A stretch of 64,000 nt of DNA, taken from contig NMRA01000308.1 of the NCBI GenBank assembly GCA_002633005.1, positions 438,305-502,304 on the forward strand, in the 5' to 3' direction. The DNA comes from Phoronis australis. Taxonomy: Eukaryota; Phoronida; Phoronidae. Below, piece after piece: positions 18,588 through 33,500 of the stretch; positions within the stretch are counted from its first letter, which is position 1, and the number at the start of each line of letters is the position of its first letter. The translations under genes and the position numbers were made by a program. The notes below the pieces were generated by a model. The model was not told the origin of the DNA. It saw only the letters and a list, made by a program, of their open reading frames with translations, and ran no database searches.

Positions 18588-21500
18588 CTGTAACCAAAAG
18601 AATGTGCTGATGACTTAAAATTGCTCATTGTTATTATTATACAGTTTTATGTCACCCGACTTTTCTTAAGTCAACATTGAAATCAAACAATTTTGTACTG
18701 TGCATGGGTTGGGATCTCACATCCATATGAACAAAGTGCAGAGAATGATCAAAGGATAACATATGACTAGGAAACATTTTTATGACCTAAAGTGATTGTA
18801 AACATGATTTTAGAATCCATATGCAGAATGTCTTACCCATCAGAGCAGGGGAGCCCCCTGTTGGCAGTGTGCTGAAGGCTAGGGTCAGGCCAAAGGAACT
18901 GGCGAGATTATGCAGACCAAGAAAGTCTACCAGAACAATGGGCATCATAGTGATGAAGCCAGCACCACTGAAAAAGCCAAGGATGGCGCACTGGGCCGCT
19001 AGGGCACCATATGTGGTAGAAAAGGGCATCAGCAATAGGTTGATTCCACTGATGGTCAGACTGGCTGCCATGAAGTGGTACTTCTCCACCTTGTTTAGAT
19101 CAGCTAATGGCGTCATGATGAAGCGAGCGATGAGCTCCGAGATAGCCACAATTGAGATGAGAAATGCTGCATCCTGCGGGGCCACGCCCATCTCCATGGC
19201 ATGAGTTGGAATGAAGACGAATGGCACAGGGTAGCTGAGGTAGCCACACAGGCAAGAGATGAGAACCAGTATATACATGGGCCGTGTCAACAGGAACAGA
19301 TTAAAGAAGGGCAGTTCTTTGATATCACTACCACAGCCAAAAGTCCTGCGGCAGCACCACACACAACCCCCTGGCTCAGTTCTCATCACTTCAGTTTCAG
19401 TCTCATCAACAGTACAACCACTACTAATGTTCTGTGCTCCATCAGTGTTAGGAACAAGATGAGATTCTACTTCTGTTGTGATACACTTCCTGTCCAGCTT
19501 ATCTCCACCTGGTCTGCCTTCCGTCTCATCACACGTCAGGCTTATTTGCACTAAGCTACCCATTTCTGTCTGCTCATACTGCACACCAGGTGGCAGCTTA
19601 TCAAAATGCACGATGCTATGCATTTCTTTCTTCGAGTTAGAATCTTCCCTCTCACTGTCACAGCATGACAGATTACAGGCCCAGTACTTCCCTGCACTAG
19701 TGTAGAACTCAGGCGGGCGGAAAAGTGATGCAGCGAGAATGATGTGCGCCAGACAGCCCCCCATGATGAGGAATGCACCTTGGAAAGAGTAGGTGTCAAA
19801 CACATACCTGCAATGGATAAGGTGAACTACCTCGTGACTGAGAATGAAGGGAAATTAATGAGAAAGTGAGCAAGGTGGCAAAGTCATTTTGCTATCATAA
19901 CACATTAATACCAATCATTTTGCTACCATAACACGTTAATACCAGTCATTTGCTACCATAACACGCTAATACCAGTCATTTTGCTACCATAACACGTTAT
20001 TACCAATCATTTTTCTGTTGACAGAATTAGCCGTCATAATAGAGAAAGGGTATTTTGTTCTATTACTTAGATCTTGTACAGTATCACTAGGTTGCTGGAC
20101 AGCAAAAATGAATTTAAGTGTGGACACCAATGTTGGAATCTTAAATTTGACCTCCCTATAACTTTCCTTTTCTACACGTAAACACCTTCAAAACTATCCA
20201 ACCCCAGCTATGACTGATTGTGAGGAATTTCAAAATCAAATCCTGGTTAAAAGTTTGTAAAAGACGGTCAACGATACAGGGTGCACTTTTTTGGGTAATT
20301 AGATCTGGTTTTAACCAAATTAACATTCTCTTAGCATTATGACATCAAATTTTTAAGTTTACTCAAAGACCATCTTTTCCATTTGATATACATCCTTCAG
20401 ATGATATAACAAAGAGAGAACTTCACCTCAGTGAACTGAAATAGTTGGTGTGTCTGCATTGTATCTGGTTTCCAATCCACTGATCATAGTGACTAATAAA
20501 ATAAAGATTGCGATCACCAGTCTGTTATTATGTGTGCCGAGTGACTGGACTGCAGAAATAAGACAAATGTGCAAACTAGGTCATTTCACTTTTATTATTG
20601 AAATATTAGCAAACTGGTGATTTGTAAATTTTGCAAAACAATACCGATTACGATGGCGGATGTCTCTATTAAACTGCAGTCACCAACTGTGACACGGAAG
20701 CCTACCGTATAAGAACAGGTAACACCATGCCACCTACAGAAGAACCACTAGTTGCTAGTCCCATGGCCAAAGAGCGACGCTTGTCAAAGTATAGGCCGAC
20801 TAAGACCAGGCTGGGTGCGTAAGACAGAGAACTACCAATACCTGTAAAAGACAGTTGATATGGGGACAAATGTTTCCCTGGTAGTTGGATTCATAATCTA
20901 CCTCAGCAGGTCAAGATCTAGTCAGATCCATTGGCAAATCTACCTCAGCAGGTCAAGATCTAGTCGGATCCATTGGCAAATCTACCTCAGCAGGTCAAGA
21001 TCTAGTCGGATCCATTGGAAAATCTACTTCAGCAGGTCAAGATCTAGTCGGATCCATTGGCAAATCTACCTCAGCAGGTCAAGATCTAGTCGGATCCATT
21101 GGAAAATCTACTTCAGCAGGTCAAGATCTAGTCGGATCCATTGGCAAATCTACCTCAGCAGGTCAAGATCTAGTCAAATCCATTGGCAAATCTACCTCGG
21201 CAGGTCAAGATCTAGTCGGATCCATTGGCAAATCTACCTCAGCAGGTCAAGATCTAGTCGGATCCATTGACAAGTCTACCTCAGCAGGTCAAGATCCAGC
21301 CACCAAAGAAATGGTAGATATTAAAGAGTTTCCACCATGACCATCTGTCTCAAAAATAATTTTATTAAAACATCTTAAGAGATATAATAGCTTTTAGTAT
21401 ACATGTTGCTAAGAAACAAGACAAAAATTAAAAAAAAAAAAATTCCTGTTATATCAGGATTGTACGTAATGGTTGGAAGACTGTCTCCGCCACTCTTTGT

Positions 21501-24500
21501 TTGACGCATTTAAAGAAATCATGTTTCAACCAAACACAAAAGCATTCCCCTCTAACTGACTGTGTATGCGTAACATTACTTGTTGTTGGGCCTAGCAAGG
21601 TGGCCAGTTTTTGCTTCTGAAGATGGTGTTTTACTAAACACCAAAACATGTCAAGCTGTTTTAATTAACAAAAGAACCATTACAATGAAAGACTCGCCAA
21701 CTTGTGTATTTGAAAATTTCATACAGGTAGGCTTATTTAATGTGTTAAGACCATGCTCATTACATCATGGCAATAGTGAATATGAGTCACCCACAAGGTT
21801 TAATAACACTTTCCATTTTAAAAAGGGAATTTCCACTCATTCCCTTTTTGTGCTTGAAAGTTGCAGATTTTTTCTGCACCTGGATTTCCATCATTTTGGC
21901 TTAAAAATTGATATATTCGATTGCATTTCAGCCCTCTGTTGAATAATGCGCAGAAATTTCTGCACAGAATTCCAACGCAGAAATTTCTGAGCAGAATTCC
22001 AGCGCAAAAATTTCTGCACAGAAAATGTGTGGTGGGCACTCTTTAAGGCAGACCTTGAAAAGGGAGTGTTTTTATCATGGCCATGGTTAAGTACAGTTTT
22101 CCCACGATTGACAATGGACACTGTACTCACAATCGACATTTCTGTCCATAAATAATACCGACGGTCTTAAACGTTTCATGAAAAATCATCAACTGATTAA
22201 GCTTGCCACTAATGCAAGTAATGTCTACACATAGCACGTTGATAAGACAGTTTTTTAGTTCACTTAACCAACTCATGAGCAATACTGTTCATTGAATACC
22301 ATCCGCGCAGACTTTTGGTATGTATTCTGGTGGAAAGAAAGGCCGAGAATCGCGTAAAATACCTGTTGTTTAGCAGCAGAAACCAATCCAAATTATTAGA
22401 GTTAATTTTATATTTAGCACAAAGTTAAAGCCAGCCACATTACATATCAGGCAGTTAATATTTCCATGACAGGGTTAACCATGAAGCATTCATGGTTGGT
22501 CCAGATGGAAACTTTTCAAAGACTGTTTATTGTGAGATTTGTAATGTGCTTTTATTTAAAAGTTCACAAAACATTTCTTAAATGACAGAATTACAGAAAG
22601 TTGGATAAGTCCATGCAATGTATTTGAAAAGTGTGCATGCCTCAACTCCAAAACAGACCTCCAGAATGAAATGGGACACCATCAGCTTATAACCAAAGAG
22701 CATCGCAAAACTTTGTACTGCAAGTGGTGTCTCAAGGGTTGTTTATATTACCGTAAACATTCGAGTCAATGCCCTGGGCGATTAAATTGGCAAACCCAAA
22801 AATTCGGGAGTGGGCGGTTAACCAGACATGAGCTCTTAAACGTGAAATTTCAAGAAATCAGAGGTGGGCGGTTAACCAAACATGGGCGCTTATTACGACA
22901 GACAACCACCAGGGCGGTTAATGTTACCTCATGATCCCAGTACCCACACGTAGTTGGAATGCATAGAACTTTTCCAAGCTTTCGCCACTTTGCCAAATGA
23001 CGATAAAAATGCCATAACAGTGGATGATCCCAACAAAGGTTCCGTTGCCCTTAATTATTTCAGTTAAATTAATTTTACAAAATTGCTGAGTAATAGCCCA
23101 TGCCGTTCTGCCGTCTTCATAGACCTGTACCTGTAGAGCTGTACCTGTACAGCTGTACCTGTAGAGCGCAGACGACTATGCAGTGCTCCACTTGGTTAGC
23201 AACTATCCTCACTGACGTGGTGACAGTGCAAAGTGCGCGCGTGCAAGCTTCACCTGCTGCGTAGGTCACAGCAGAGTCACGAGTTAGTTGACAAGTTCTG
23301 AGTTAGAGAGCAGTTTTAAATTATTTTGTAATTAAAGTTTGAAAAACTAATTCAGGTGTTTTTTGCGTTTGGGATGTTTATGTTTGAGACTCAGTGATTC
23401 AATGACACTTTCAACGTAAGGTTCAACGGCTGTTTTATTTTGACCGCCCAGCAGAGGTTGGCAGACATAAGCCAATCGTCAATCAAAAGTTACCGCAAAG
23501 GCAATACTCAAAAAAGTGCTTAAGAGTTTAATGTTAAAAAATACTAACACTACGAATGGGATGAGTCTAATGAACCCATATAGTAGAGTCTGAGAAAGAA
23601 GTAAATAAGTTCATACACAAGTACCTTAGTCGGTAAAAATAATTCGCAGACGAAGCCCCCATTATTCGGGTAACCGGCACCAGTGGTTTGTTCCAACGAG
23701 CAAAGCGTCCTTATTGAGAAGGTGTTGTTGAAAACAGGGCTCGGCACTAGGCATAACTAGCTGCAGGTCGCATTGGCGACCTGAATTTTGAAAATGCTAG
23801 CCGAAATTTTGGTCATCTTGTATTTAGTTGTAACATGCGACCTGAAATTTTCAATGTATGAGCCACGGCATACATATGTAATAAAATGTCACAAAACAGC
23901 GATGTTTCTATTCATTGTTAAACGATCAACTTACCAAATTTTGTGGTGGAAAAACACACTTTTATTTTGCATGCAAGATTTCCAGATTATCCTATTTTAT
24001 AGCCTACAATATCGTACTGCGACACTGTTCGGTCCCGCTGTTAGCATGCAATGTCCCCGCAAACGATCGCGACTTGGAAGTGTCAGCAAGTAATCGGCCT
24101 GTTCAATATGCGTATCGTTTTTTATGGCAAAAGACCGCGGCAAACTAATTCTCAAGACCTTCTTTCCGGGGTTGAGCAAACACATATGAGTCACCTGTCA
24201 ATCACATGTGCAGTCAAGGTAACTTGCACTCCAGAGCGTGGGAACTCACGCACGCGCACCACACCAAAGTCGCACATCAAAAGAAAACAGCGAGAGCGGC
24301 TTGACTGTAGGTTTAAGCTGACCGGGTGTTTATTTGACACTGAACTTGGGCCTCCTGCTCTTTAAAAAAAACAACGTACCCCAAAACTGCGACGCCAAGT
24401 TTCAGTTACGGCTCGATGTTCCCTAGGCCCCAGGGGTTCACCCCCTCCCTCTGCTGCCAATTGACCTATAGCAAGCTCTGCCCCCTTGTGTAATGTCGAC

Positions 24501-27500
24501 TAACAAACAAGTTTTACCCGGCAACGTGCTGTTTGTCAGGTAAAACGGCAGCTTGGAAATAAAGGTGCGTCAATAATGCTGCGTTCTAAATGGTCAGTTA
24601 AGCCGTCACTCAAAATCCTGGCGATAAGTCAATTTTCAGTCAGCCAATGTCGTAGATATTTCAAACTCGAATGGGAAGGATTTTGTTCCGGTTGAAACTA
24701 GCCAGTGAAGAAACAAAATTATTCGGGAGGGCTAAAAAGGCAGGTAGAAACAATATTCACAAAGTTAAGGGAATTCTTTAAAATCCGAGAGGTTCCCACC
24801 TAAAGCGAATTAGGAGTGATGGCAAGACCAGTGTCACGTTTCTTGGCTTTATTTTTTCGAATATATGTTTTATCCAGAGCACTGCAGACGGAAACTTAGT
24901 GCGGCAGACGGCACCGCTGAAATTGTAGGTATTGAAGCCGGCGAGGTTCTTAGTTTTGCGAACATGCAATCAAGGTATTACATTTTGAAGCAAATCCATG
25001 ACCCGGAACAATAATTTGTTACTTGTATTATAATTCACATTGCCAAACCACAGTCTTCGACGCTGTCATTGCATTCTTTATTATCATCGATTTTTATCTA
25101 AAAATGGGTAATCGCGTGTAATCATCAATCTTCAAAAGTCGGGGATAGGCGCTTAACCGAGAGGTGGGCGCTTAACTAGAAATCTTCAAAAATTGCAGAG
25201 GGGCGGTTAACAGAGCAATGGGCGGTAAAATCGAAAATCCACCTAAAGTAGGGGATTGGCGTTAACCTGAACGTTTACGGTAAGTACTATAACAAGAGCA
25301 ATGCGAAGCATTGAAATGGGCCAATGACTGCGCCGCAAATGGTAAGCTCAGTTCCAGGGGTGTTAATTAGTATGACAAAAACGGCCACTAGATGGATACA
25401 TCAAACCTGTCTGAAAATGGGATGGCGTAGTCGTCTCCTATTTGCCATATTTCGTAAAAATGCGTTAAGGAACTCCAAAATCACATTCTAATAGGAGGCA
25501 AAGTTGAAGTGGTATAGATACGACCCGGCACACTTTGGTACAGATACAACCGGGCACATTTTGGTACTGATACAACCGGGCACACTTTGGTACTGATACG
25601 ACCAGGCACAGTTTGGTACTGATACGACCGGGTACACTTTGGTACAGATACGACCGGGTAAACTTTGGTACAGACATGACCGGGCAAACTTTGGTACTGA
25701 TACGACCCGGCACACTTTGGCACTAATATGACCGGGCACAGTTTGGTACTGATATGAACAGGCACACTTTGGTACTGATACGACCGGGAACACTTTGATA
25801 CAGATACGACCGGGCACAGTTTGGTACTGATACGACCAGGCACAATTTGGTACAGATACAACCTGGCACACTTTGGTACAGATACGACCGGGCGCACTTT
25901 GATACAGATACAACCGGGCACACTTTGGTACAGGTACGACCGGGCACACTTTGGTACAGATACGACCGGGCACAGTTTGGTACTGATATGACCGGGCACA
26001 TATTCAGCCCTGCCCAACGTACACCAGGGCATAAACAATGTTTTGGTAAAATGATTTTTAGTCCCAAAACACCAATGGCCTAATATATGACCCAATTTAA
26101 AACCAGATGGCACTGCAAAGCGCTCGGGACAAGATTACATCATGACGTGACACACCTAGGAGTTTGAAGTCCGTAATACCTATACTCAGATTTCAATGGA
26201 GATCCATGAACACCAGAAATGCACCACACAAACGTTTCTTTTAATAATGCCATCAACATAAAAACAAAATTTATTTGACTACAGTGAGTTAACCAAGGTA
26301 TGCTCTACTTGTAATACTCAGTAGCGAATCAATCAGACATAGTATCAGGTCAAAGGTTACTAACCATAAATGATGCCATAAGTAAGTATGACATGTGGCA
26401 TGGACTGAGCAAAGCCAGTCAGAATGTAGGCCAGGGCTACAATTGATCCACCAATCATCACAACTGGTCGGGTTCCGTAGCGTTTACCCAGAGATGTAGT
26501 GATGGGACCTAAATAATTAACATAAAAAAACAAAATTAAATACATTTCAGAACAACCTGCTAGCAAAATAAGCATCAAAAGAAGCACCCAGCAAAGGCAC
26601 AAAAAAAAAACATGCCGTTTCACGCTGAAAGTAGAAAGATTTGGGAGCATGTCCTGAGACTCCTCCGGAAGACTTTCACAATTTGAACAAGAGCAACACG
26701 GAGCATTGAAATGCACCCACGAATGCACTGCAAACGGTGTGCCACTAGGGTGTTTATTTGTATCATAAAAATGGCCACTAGATAGTGCAAAATACTTCAA
26801 ATCCGTCAAAAAATGGGAAAATGTCACCGTTTTTAACTGAAAGCTACCACATTTCATGAAAATCTGCCAAGAAACTTTAAAGAAACAGAGCAAAACGAAA
26901 AAAAAAAATGAAATTGCCACTAGGGGACAAAGCATTCGCAGCATCCGTCTGAAAGTTTTCGTCTTTGTTCCGTTGTCAACGTCATATCGTCTTGCTATAT
27001 TTAATAAAGATTCTGCAGAGGGCTTAGGAGATACAGCTAAGGGCGCAAAAAATGCCACTAGGAGGCATTACAGTAATTGAAGTCGGAAAATCATCGTCAA
27101 CCGTCCTCTTCACACTAACAATATAAGCCAATTTTCACAATCATCCAAAGAGTGGTTTGGTTGACAGAGTGCGGACGCCAAAAACAAGACTAGAAAACAG
27201 CAAAAATGGCCACTAGATGGTGTAAAATATGTCAAATCCATCTGAAAACCGAAAAATGATGTTTTTTAAAAGAAAGCTATTTAACAAATTTCTTGAAAAT
27301 TCGTCGAGGAACTTCAGAGAAACAGAGGAAAACAGAAAAAATGAAATTGCCACATGGGGGAAGAGTTAGTCGGACCTGTCTGAAAGTCGTTATCTGTTGT
27401 TAACTTCATATAAATACAAATGCTACAATTAATAAAAATACTGTAGAGGGCTTCGGAGATACAGGTATGCCTGGGCGCAAAACAAAACTGCCACTAGGAG

Positions 27501-30500
27501 GCGCCACAGTAGCCAAAGTCATCGGAAAAACATCGTCGATTGTCCTCTTCATAGTAAGAGCATACATGCCAATTTTCGCAATCATCCTAAGAGCCGTGTG
27601 GTTGAATGAGGGGCAGATGCCAAAAAACAGACTGTGTCTCGAAAACTAGATGGTGCAAAATGGCTCGAGTCCATCCCAAAACAAGAGGATAGCGTCACCT
27701 CATTAATAGATGCCTATGTCGCAAATTTCAAGGAAAATTGGTAGAGGACCTTTGAAGATACAGAGGCAATTAACGTAAAAAAACTAAAACTGCCACTAGG
27801 GGGCACAGCGGTATTCGGGTCGGTCCAAAACTCGTCGCCCCCTGTCCTCCACCACATAGGAACACACCTGCCAAATTTCAATACAATCATGCAAGGGGTT
27901 TAGGAGATACAGCCGCAGACACCGGACGCCCAGACAGAGATGACGGAAATATGCATCCACATTTTATATGTCAGCACTAACTAAAAATTTCAAGCAAATC
28001 CCTTTTCAGATATCAAGTTCAAACCTAAAAAATATCCTCAGATAATCATTATGTGAAACAGTGCAGAATCAAAAGCTTTATATATTCCAAGTTAAAACCA
28101 GACTGAAAGAAATCAAATAAGGTGGAATTTGAGAACAGAGATTGGATTTGGAACCTGCGTTGCTTATCCACATAAGGCCTCTTCATATACATTGTCTAGG
28201 GCTACTTACTCAGTATAGGCACCAGTATCAGCGTCATAGTGGAAGCAACTGCAGTGAGTGAGGAAGACTCCCCAAACAAAGGCTTCAGTTCAGCAAAGAT
28301 CAACCCGAAGCATTTCACCATACCGATGAGGAAAAAGGCGTTTAAAAATACACCTGTTGATGAAAAACAAAACATTAATACACCGCCCTGGTAAGGTTGT
28401 GTAGGTCCTTCTCCACTAGTCTCTATATTTAGCCAAATATCTACAAATCTATAAATTTTAATTCAGTAAAACACATTTTCTGAAAGTCAACATAATTCTA
28501 TGTCTAACTTTACACCACATTACCTTTTCAAAAAAGAAAGGTGCAACCAAAGCAAAATAATGGCATCTATAACTTGACCAAATTTTATTTGATGCAACTT
28601 AAAATTTTTCATAAAATCATAAAATATTAAAAACAATTCCTAATTACGTAATGGAGAACAGTTCATTAAGAATGTCTCCTGAAAGTTTCATTTTAATCCA
28701 TTAAGCTATTTCTGAGATATGATGTTCTGAAGTGTGCCAGATATAGACGCTTTTCCAGGGTCCATCCTAAGGAATTACCAAACTTTGGTGCTTTATTTGT
28801 TATTGGTTCAAGGAATTGTTAGCCAATTACAACGCCTGCAATGCGCTATGACATAGCGAGCTTATCTACATATGCCATGGAAAGAAAATCATTTGAACTG
28901 CGTCATGTGACCTTGCCATGCCTCACTGTAACTTTTGGAATCGAGTGAATATGCTAGGCTCGTGCTAGCCAGCTCGCCATTGGCGAATTCTGAGCGGCAC
29001 TGGCGATTGTAGAGCTAAGTCCATTCACAAACTTGGCAAATGCTTTTGCAAATTGACAATATAAATGAATATTGGGAAAACCTACTCGCGAGTCAACACA
29101 CAGTCAGCTCGAATCAAGTCGTGTTGCAAACAACAGTCTTACATGTACTTCTGACTCCGAGTCTAAAAAATAGCAAGCAAATGTTTCATTTCACGTCCGT
29201 CACTCCTTCTGAAATCATTCCTTTGCCGCAACAAAATGTTCAACTGTGTAGCTGGGAGGGGGGGGGGGTCAGCACTCTTGGTTATGGCAATTTCTCGCTT
29301 CATAGCGAGATTTCCTGTAGGTGCTGCCGCTTATCTCCCAGTGACAATGTCAAAACGGTGAATAGGCGGAAAATGTTACCCAGTCCCTCAATAATTTTTT
29401 ACACTCACGATGTGGTGTGAGCCGGTTCCACGATATTTTAACAAGAGTGACACGGAGCATTGAAATGTGCCCATGAATGCATTGCAAATGGTGAGCTTTT
29501 AGGGTTGTTTATTTGTGTCATAAAAATGGCCACTAGATGGTGCAAAAACATATAATCCATCCGAAAACAGGCAAATGCCATAGCTTCTGTAACAGAAAGC
29601 TATACACCAAATTTCATAGAAATCCATAACGGAACTTCAAAGAAACAAAGGAAAACAGAATAAAAAGAAACTGCCACTAGGGGGCACATTGTTCATTGGA
29701 TCCGCCTGAAAGTCGTCATTGTCTGATGTTAGCTTCATATAAATACACTTTACTAATTAAAACAAATAAAAAATCCAGCAGTGGGTTTAGGAGATACAGT
29801 TATGCGCGCAAAACAAAACGAAACTACCACTAGGAGGTGCCACAATATTCAAAGTTTTCATCGTCAACCGTCCTCTTCACACTGAGAACACATATGCCAA
29901 TTTTTAAAACGATCCTTAGAATGATTTGGTTGATAGAGGGGTAGATGCCAAAAAACCGACAAAAATGGCCACTAGGTGGTGCAAAATACCTTGATTCCTT
30001 AAAAAACTGGAGGATACCGTCATCTCAACAATAGATGCCCGTATTCAAAATTTTATGAAAATTCGTTGAGGACCTTTGAAGATACAGAGGTAAACGTAAA
30101 ACTAAATTGCTACTAGGGGGCACACCGGTGGTCAAATCCGTCTGAAAGTCTTCATTCGTTGTCAACATCATATAAATACACTTCCTAAATTTAGAAAAGA
30201 TCCTGCTAGCAATTTAGGAAATACAGACATTGGCACAAAAAAAAACAAAACTGCCACTAGGAAGCACCACAGTAGTCAAATTCGTCGGAAAATCATCAGC
30301 AAGCGTCCTCTTCATGGTAAGAACATACATGCCAATTTTCGCAATCATCCTTAGAGTGGTTTGGTTGACAGAGGGGCGGATGCCAAAAAACGGACTCGCA
30401 AATACAAACAAGAGCAACGCAGAGCGTTGAAATGCGCCCACAATTGCACCGTATACGGTATCCTTCTAGGGTTGTTTATTGATACCATCAAGTGGCCAGT

Positions 30501-33500
30501 AGAGGGCATATATGTAGTATGTTGTACTTTGCAAAATGGAAAGGCATGGTCATTGTCTCCTCAATAGGCTAGGGGCAAAATGTGAGTGATCTTCATAATA
30601 CAAGCACATCCTATACATCAGTTGCTTAAAGCACCACAGAAACATAGAATTAAAAACAAATTTACCAACATACGAGTTCAGCACAGCATTAGAATGCCAG
30701 AAACAAATTTCTACTTGGAACATATCCTTCATAGTCACCAAGTAACACAAAGTATACACCTGAAGACCTATGAAAATACAGAGGTCAATGTAAAATACTT
30801 AAGTTGCCACTAGAGGCATACCGGTAGTCACAATCATCCTAAAGTCATCATCGTCCGTTGTCAACATCATATAAATACACTTGCTAAATTTCGTAAAGAT
30901 CCTACAAACGGTTTAGGAGATACAGCCATGGGCGCAAAAAAAAACTGCCACTAGGAGGCGCCACAGTAATCAAAGTCATGGGAAATTCAGCGTAAAGTGT
31001 CCTCTTCATAGTAAGAACATACACGCCAATTTTCACAATCATACTTAGAGCGGTTTGGTTGATAGAGGGGTGGACGCCAAAAAACAGACTCAAAAACAGT
31101 AAAAATGGCCACTGGGTGTAGCAAACTAGGTCGAATCCATCCGAAAGTCATCGCACTAATAGGTGCCTAAATACCAAATTTCATGAAAATCCGTTAAGGA
31201 CTTGTGAAGATACAGAGGTAAACGTAAAAAAATAAAATTGCGACTAGGGGGCACACTGGTAGGCGGATCCGTCCAAAGGTCGTCATCGTCTGTTGTTAAC
31301 ATCATATAAATACACTTATTAAATTTCGTAAAGATCCTGCAAATGGCTTAGGTGATACAGTCATAGGCGCAAAAAAAAAATGCCACTAGGAGGTGCCACA
31401 GTAGTCAAAATCGTCTGAAAATCATTATCAGCTGTCTTCTTTATAGTAAGCACATACATGCCAATTTTCACAATCATCCTTTGAGCGGTTTGGTTGATAG
31501 AGGGGTGGACGCACAACAACAGACTCGAAAACAATAAGAATGGCCACTAGGTGGCGCAAACTATGTCGAATCCATCTGGAAACGGGAGGATAGCGTCATC
31601 TCACTAATAGGTGCCTACACACCAAATTTCATTTGAAAATACAAAGGTAAGCGTAAAAAATTAAAATTGCCACTAGGGGGCACACCGGTAGTCGGATCCG
31701 TCCAAAAGTCGTCATCTTCTGTTGTTGCCACTAGGAGGCGCCACAGTATTCGAAATCGTCGGAAAATCATCGTCAACCGTCGTCTACATAGTAAGCATTT
31801 ACATGCCAATTTTCACAATCATCCTTTGAGCGGTTTGGTTGATAGAGGGGTGGATGCACAACAGACTCGAAAACACTAAAAATGGCCACTAGGTGGCGTA
31901 AACTATGTCGAATCCATCTGAAAACGGGAGGATAGCGTCATCTCACTAATAGGTGCCTACATACAGGACTTTTGAAGATACAAAGGTAAGCGTAAAAAAC
32001 TAAAATTGCCACTAGGGGGCACACACCGGTAGTCGGATCCGTCCGAAAGTTTGCACATGCCGTCCCATTCATGAATGGAACACATGTGCCAAATTTCATG
32101 AACGTATGTCAAAGGGTTTTGGAGATAGATCAGCAAACGCCGGATGCCGGACGCCGCCCGGACGAACGGAGATGACGGCATAATGCGTCCACATATGAAT
32201 ATGTGGGCGCATAAAAACTGCTAGTCAAATTTTATTTTTCGCTTATTGCATCTCAGTCAAACTGGCGTTAGCAGATTTAACTAATGTCGCTGGCTGTTCT
32301 TTACTACGATTTCTTGCATTAGCCCTCACGCGAATTATCATTTCCACATCCCTTTTTAGCCATCCAGCATAATTTGGTTTATACATTGGCCAGTTTCAGC
32401 CTGAACAAAAATTCTTACCATTCGAGTCTGAAATATCTACGACGTAGACTGCTTGACGATAGAGGGTAGGAGATTCACGCAGCTAGTTACAGGGATGGGC
32501 TTAGGGAGCATAGAGCCGGGAAATATGGAAATAGACTTGACATCGCAGTTTTGGGGAACATTCGCAACGGAGGAATATCGTAAAGAATTGAGTCTTTCGT
32601 AACAACAGCTTAAAAGTACAGTCACACCCGTTTTTGTTACTTATGACTGTCGATATTCTCTTTTGATGTGTGACTTCGTATAGGTGCACGCGCTCAAGTT
32701 CCCACACTTTGGAGTGCATGTTACCTTGACACCAACATGTGATTGACAGGTGACTCACACGTAATGCCCTATGTGCGTGCTGAATACCGTCGCTATCTTT
32801 GGCCATAAAAACGAGATGCATATTGAAAGAGGCCATTATATTACTTGACGGCATTTCCAAGTCACAATTGTCAGCCGACTGAGACATTGCACGCTAACAG
32901 CGGGACTGAACAGTGCCGCAGTGCGATATTGCAAGTGATATAAATAGGATAATCTGGACATCTTGCATGAAAAATAAATGTTTTTCCACCACGAAGTTTG
33001 GTAAGGTGATCGTATAAAAATGAATTTAAACATTGCTGTTTTGTGGCGTTTTATCACATATTTATGCCATGGCTCCAAATTTTATTCTTGATTGATGAGC
33101 GGCTCACGGCCGCTTAACCCCGATTCTTGTCTAAGGCCTAATTCTTTGCCAAGCATGTTGGGCGCAACGGCAAGTGAGCAATGCCGGGCGGTCAAGATAA
33201 AACAGCTATTCGCAGAACCATACGCTGAAAATGTCATTGAGTCACTGAGTGTCGACTATAAACATCCCAAACACAAAAAAATCTGAATTAAGTTTTTCAA
33301 ACCTTTATTACAACTAATTTTAAAACTGCTATGAACTTGGCAGCTAGTACGAGACTGTAACCATAAATTTGATGTCTGCTGTGACCTCTGCAACACGTGA
33401 AGCTTGCATGCGCGCACTTTAGCAAGGTCACATCTTGAAATAGTTGCAATCCAAGTAGAGGCTGCGTGGTCACTGGTCGTCTGCGCTCTACAGGGCAAAG

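Noticed and set aside
20860-21270. 136-codon ORF of SRSRSSRIHWQI repeats, SR-protein-like
   Set aside because: Product of a 42-bp tandem array whose length is a multiple of 3; lies antisense in a transporter intron and has no flanking coding sequence.
25465-26113. Minus-strand ORFs up to 210 codons (VVSVPKCARSYLYQS repeats)
   Set aside because: Translation of the 26-bp minisatellite in several frames at once.
26360-27058. 232-codon minus-strand ORF read as one protein
   Set aside because: Only its last 48 codons (from GPITTSLGK) are transporter exon 3; the rest is intron running into the tandem-repeat element.
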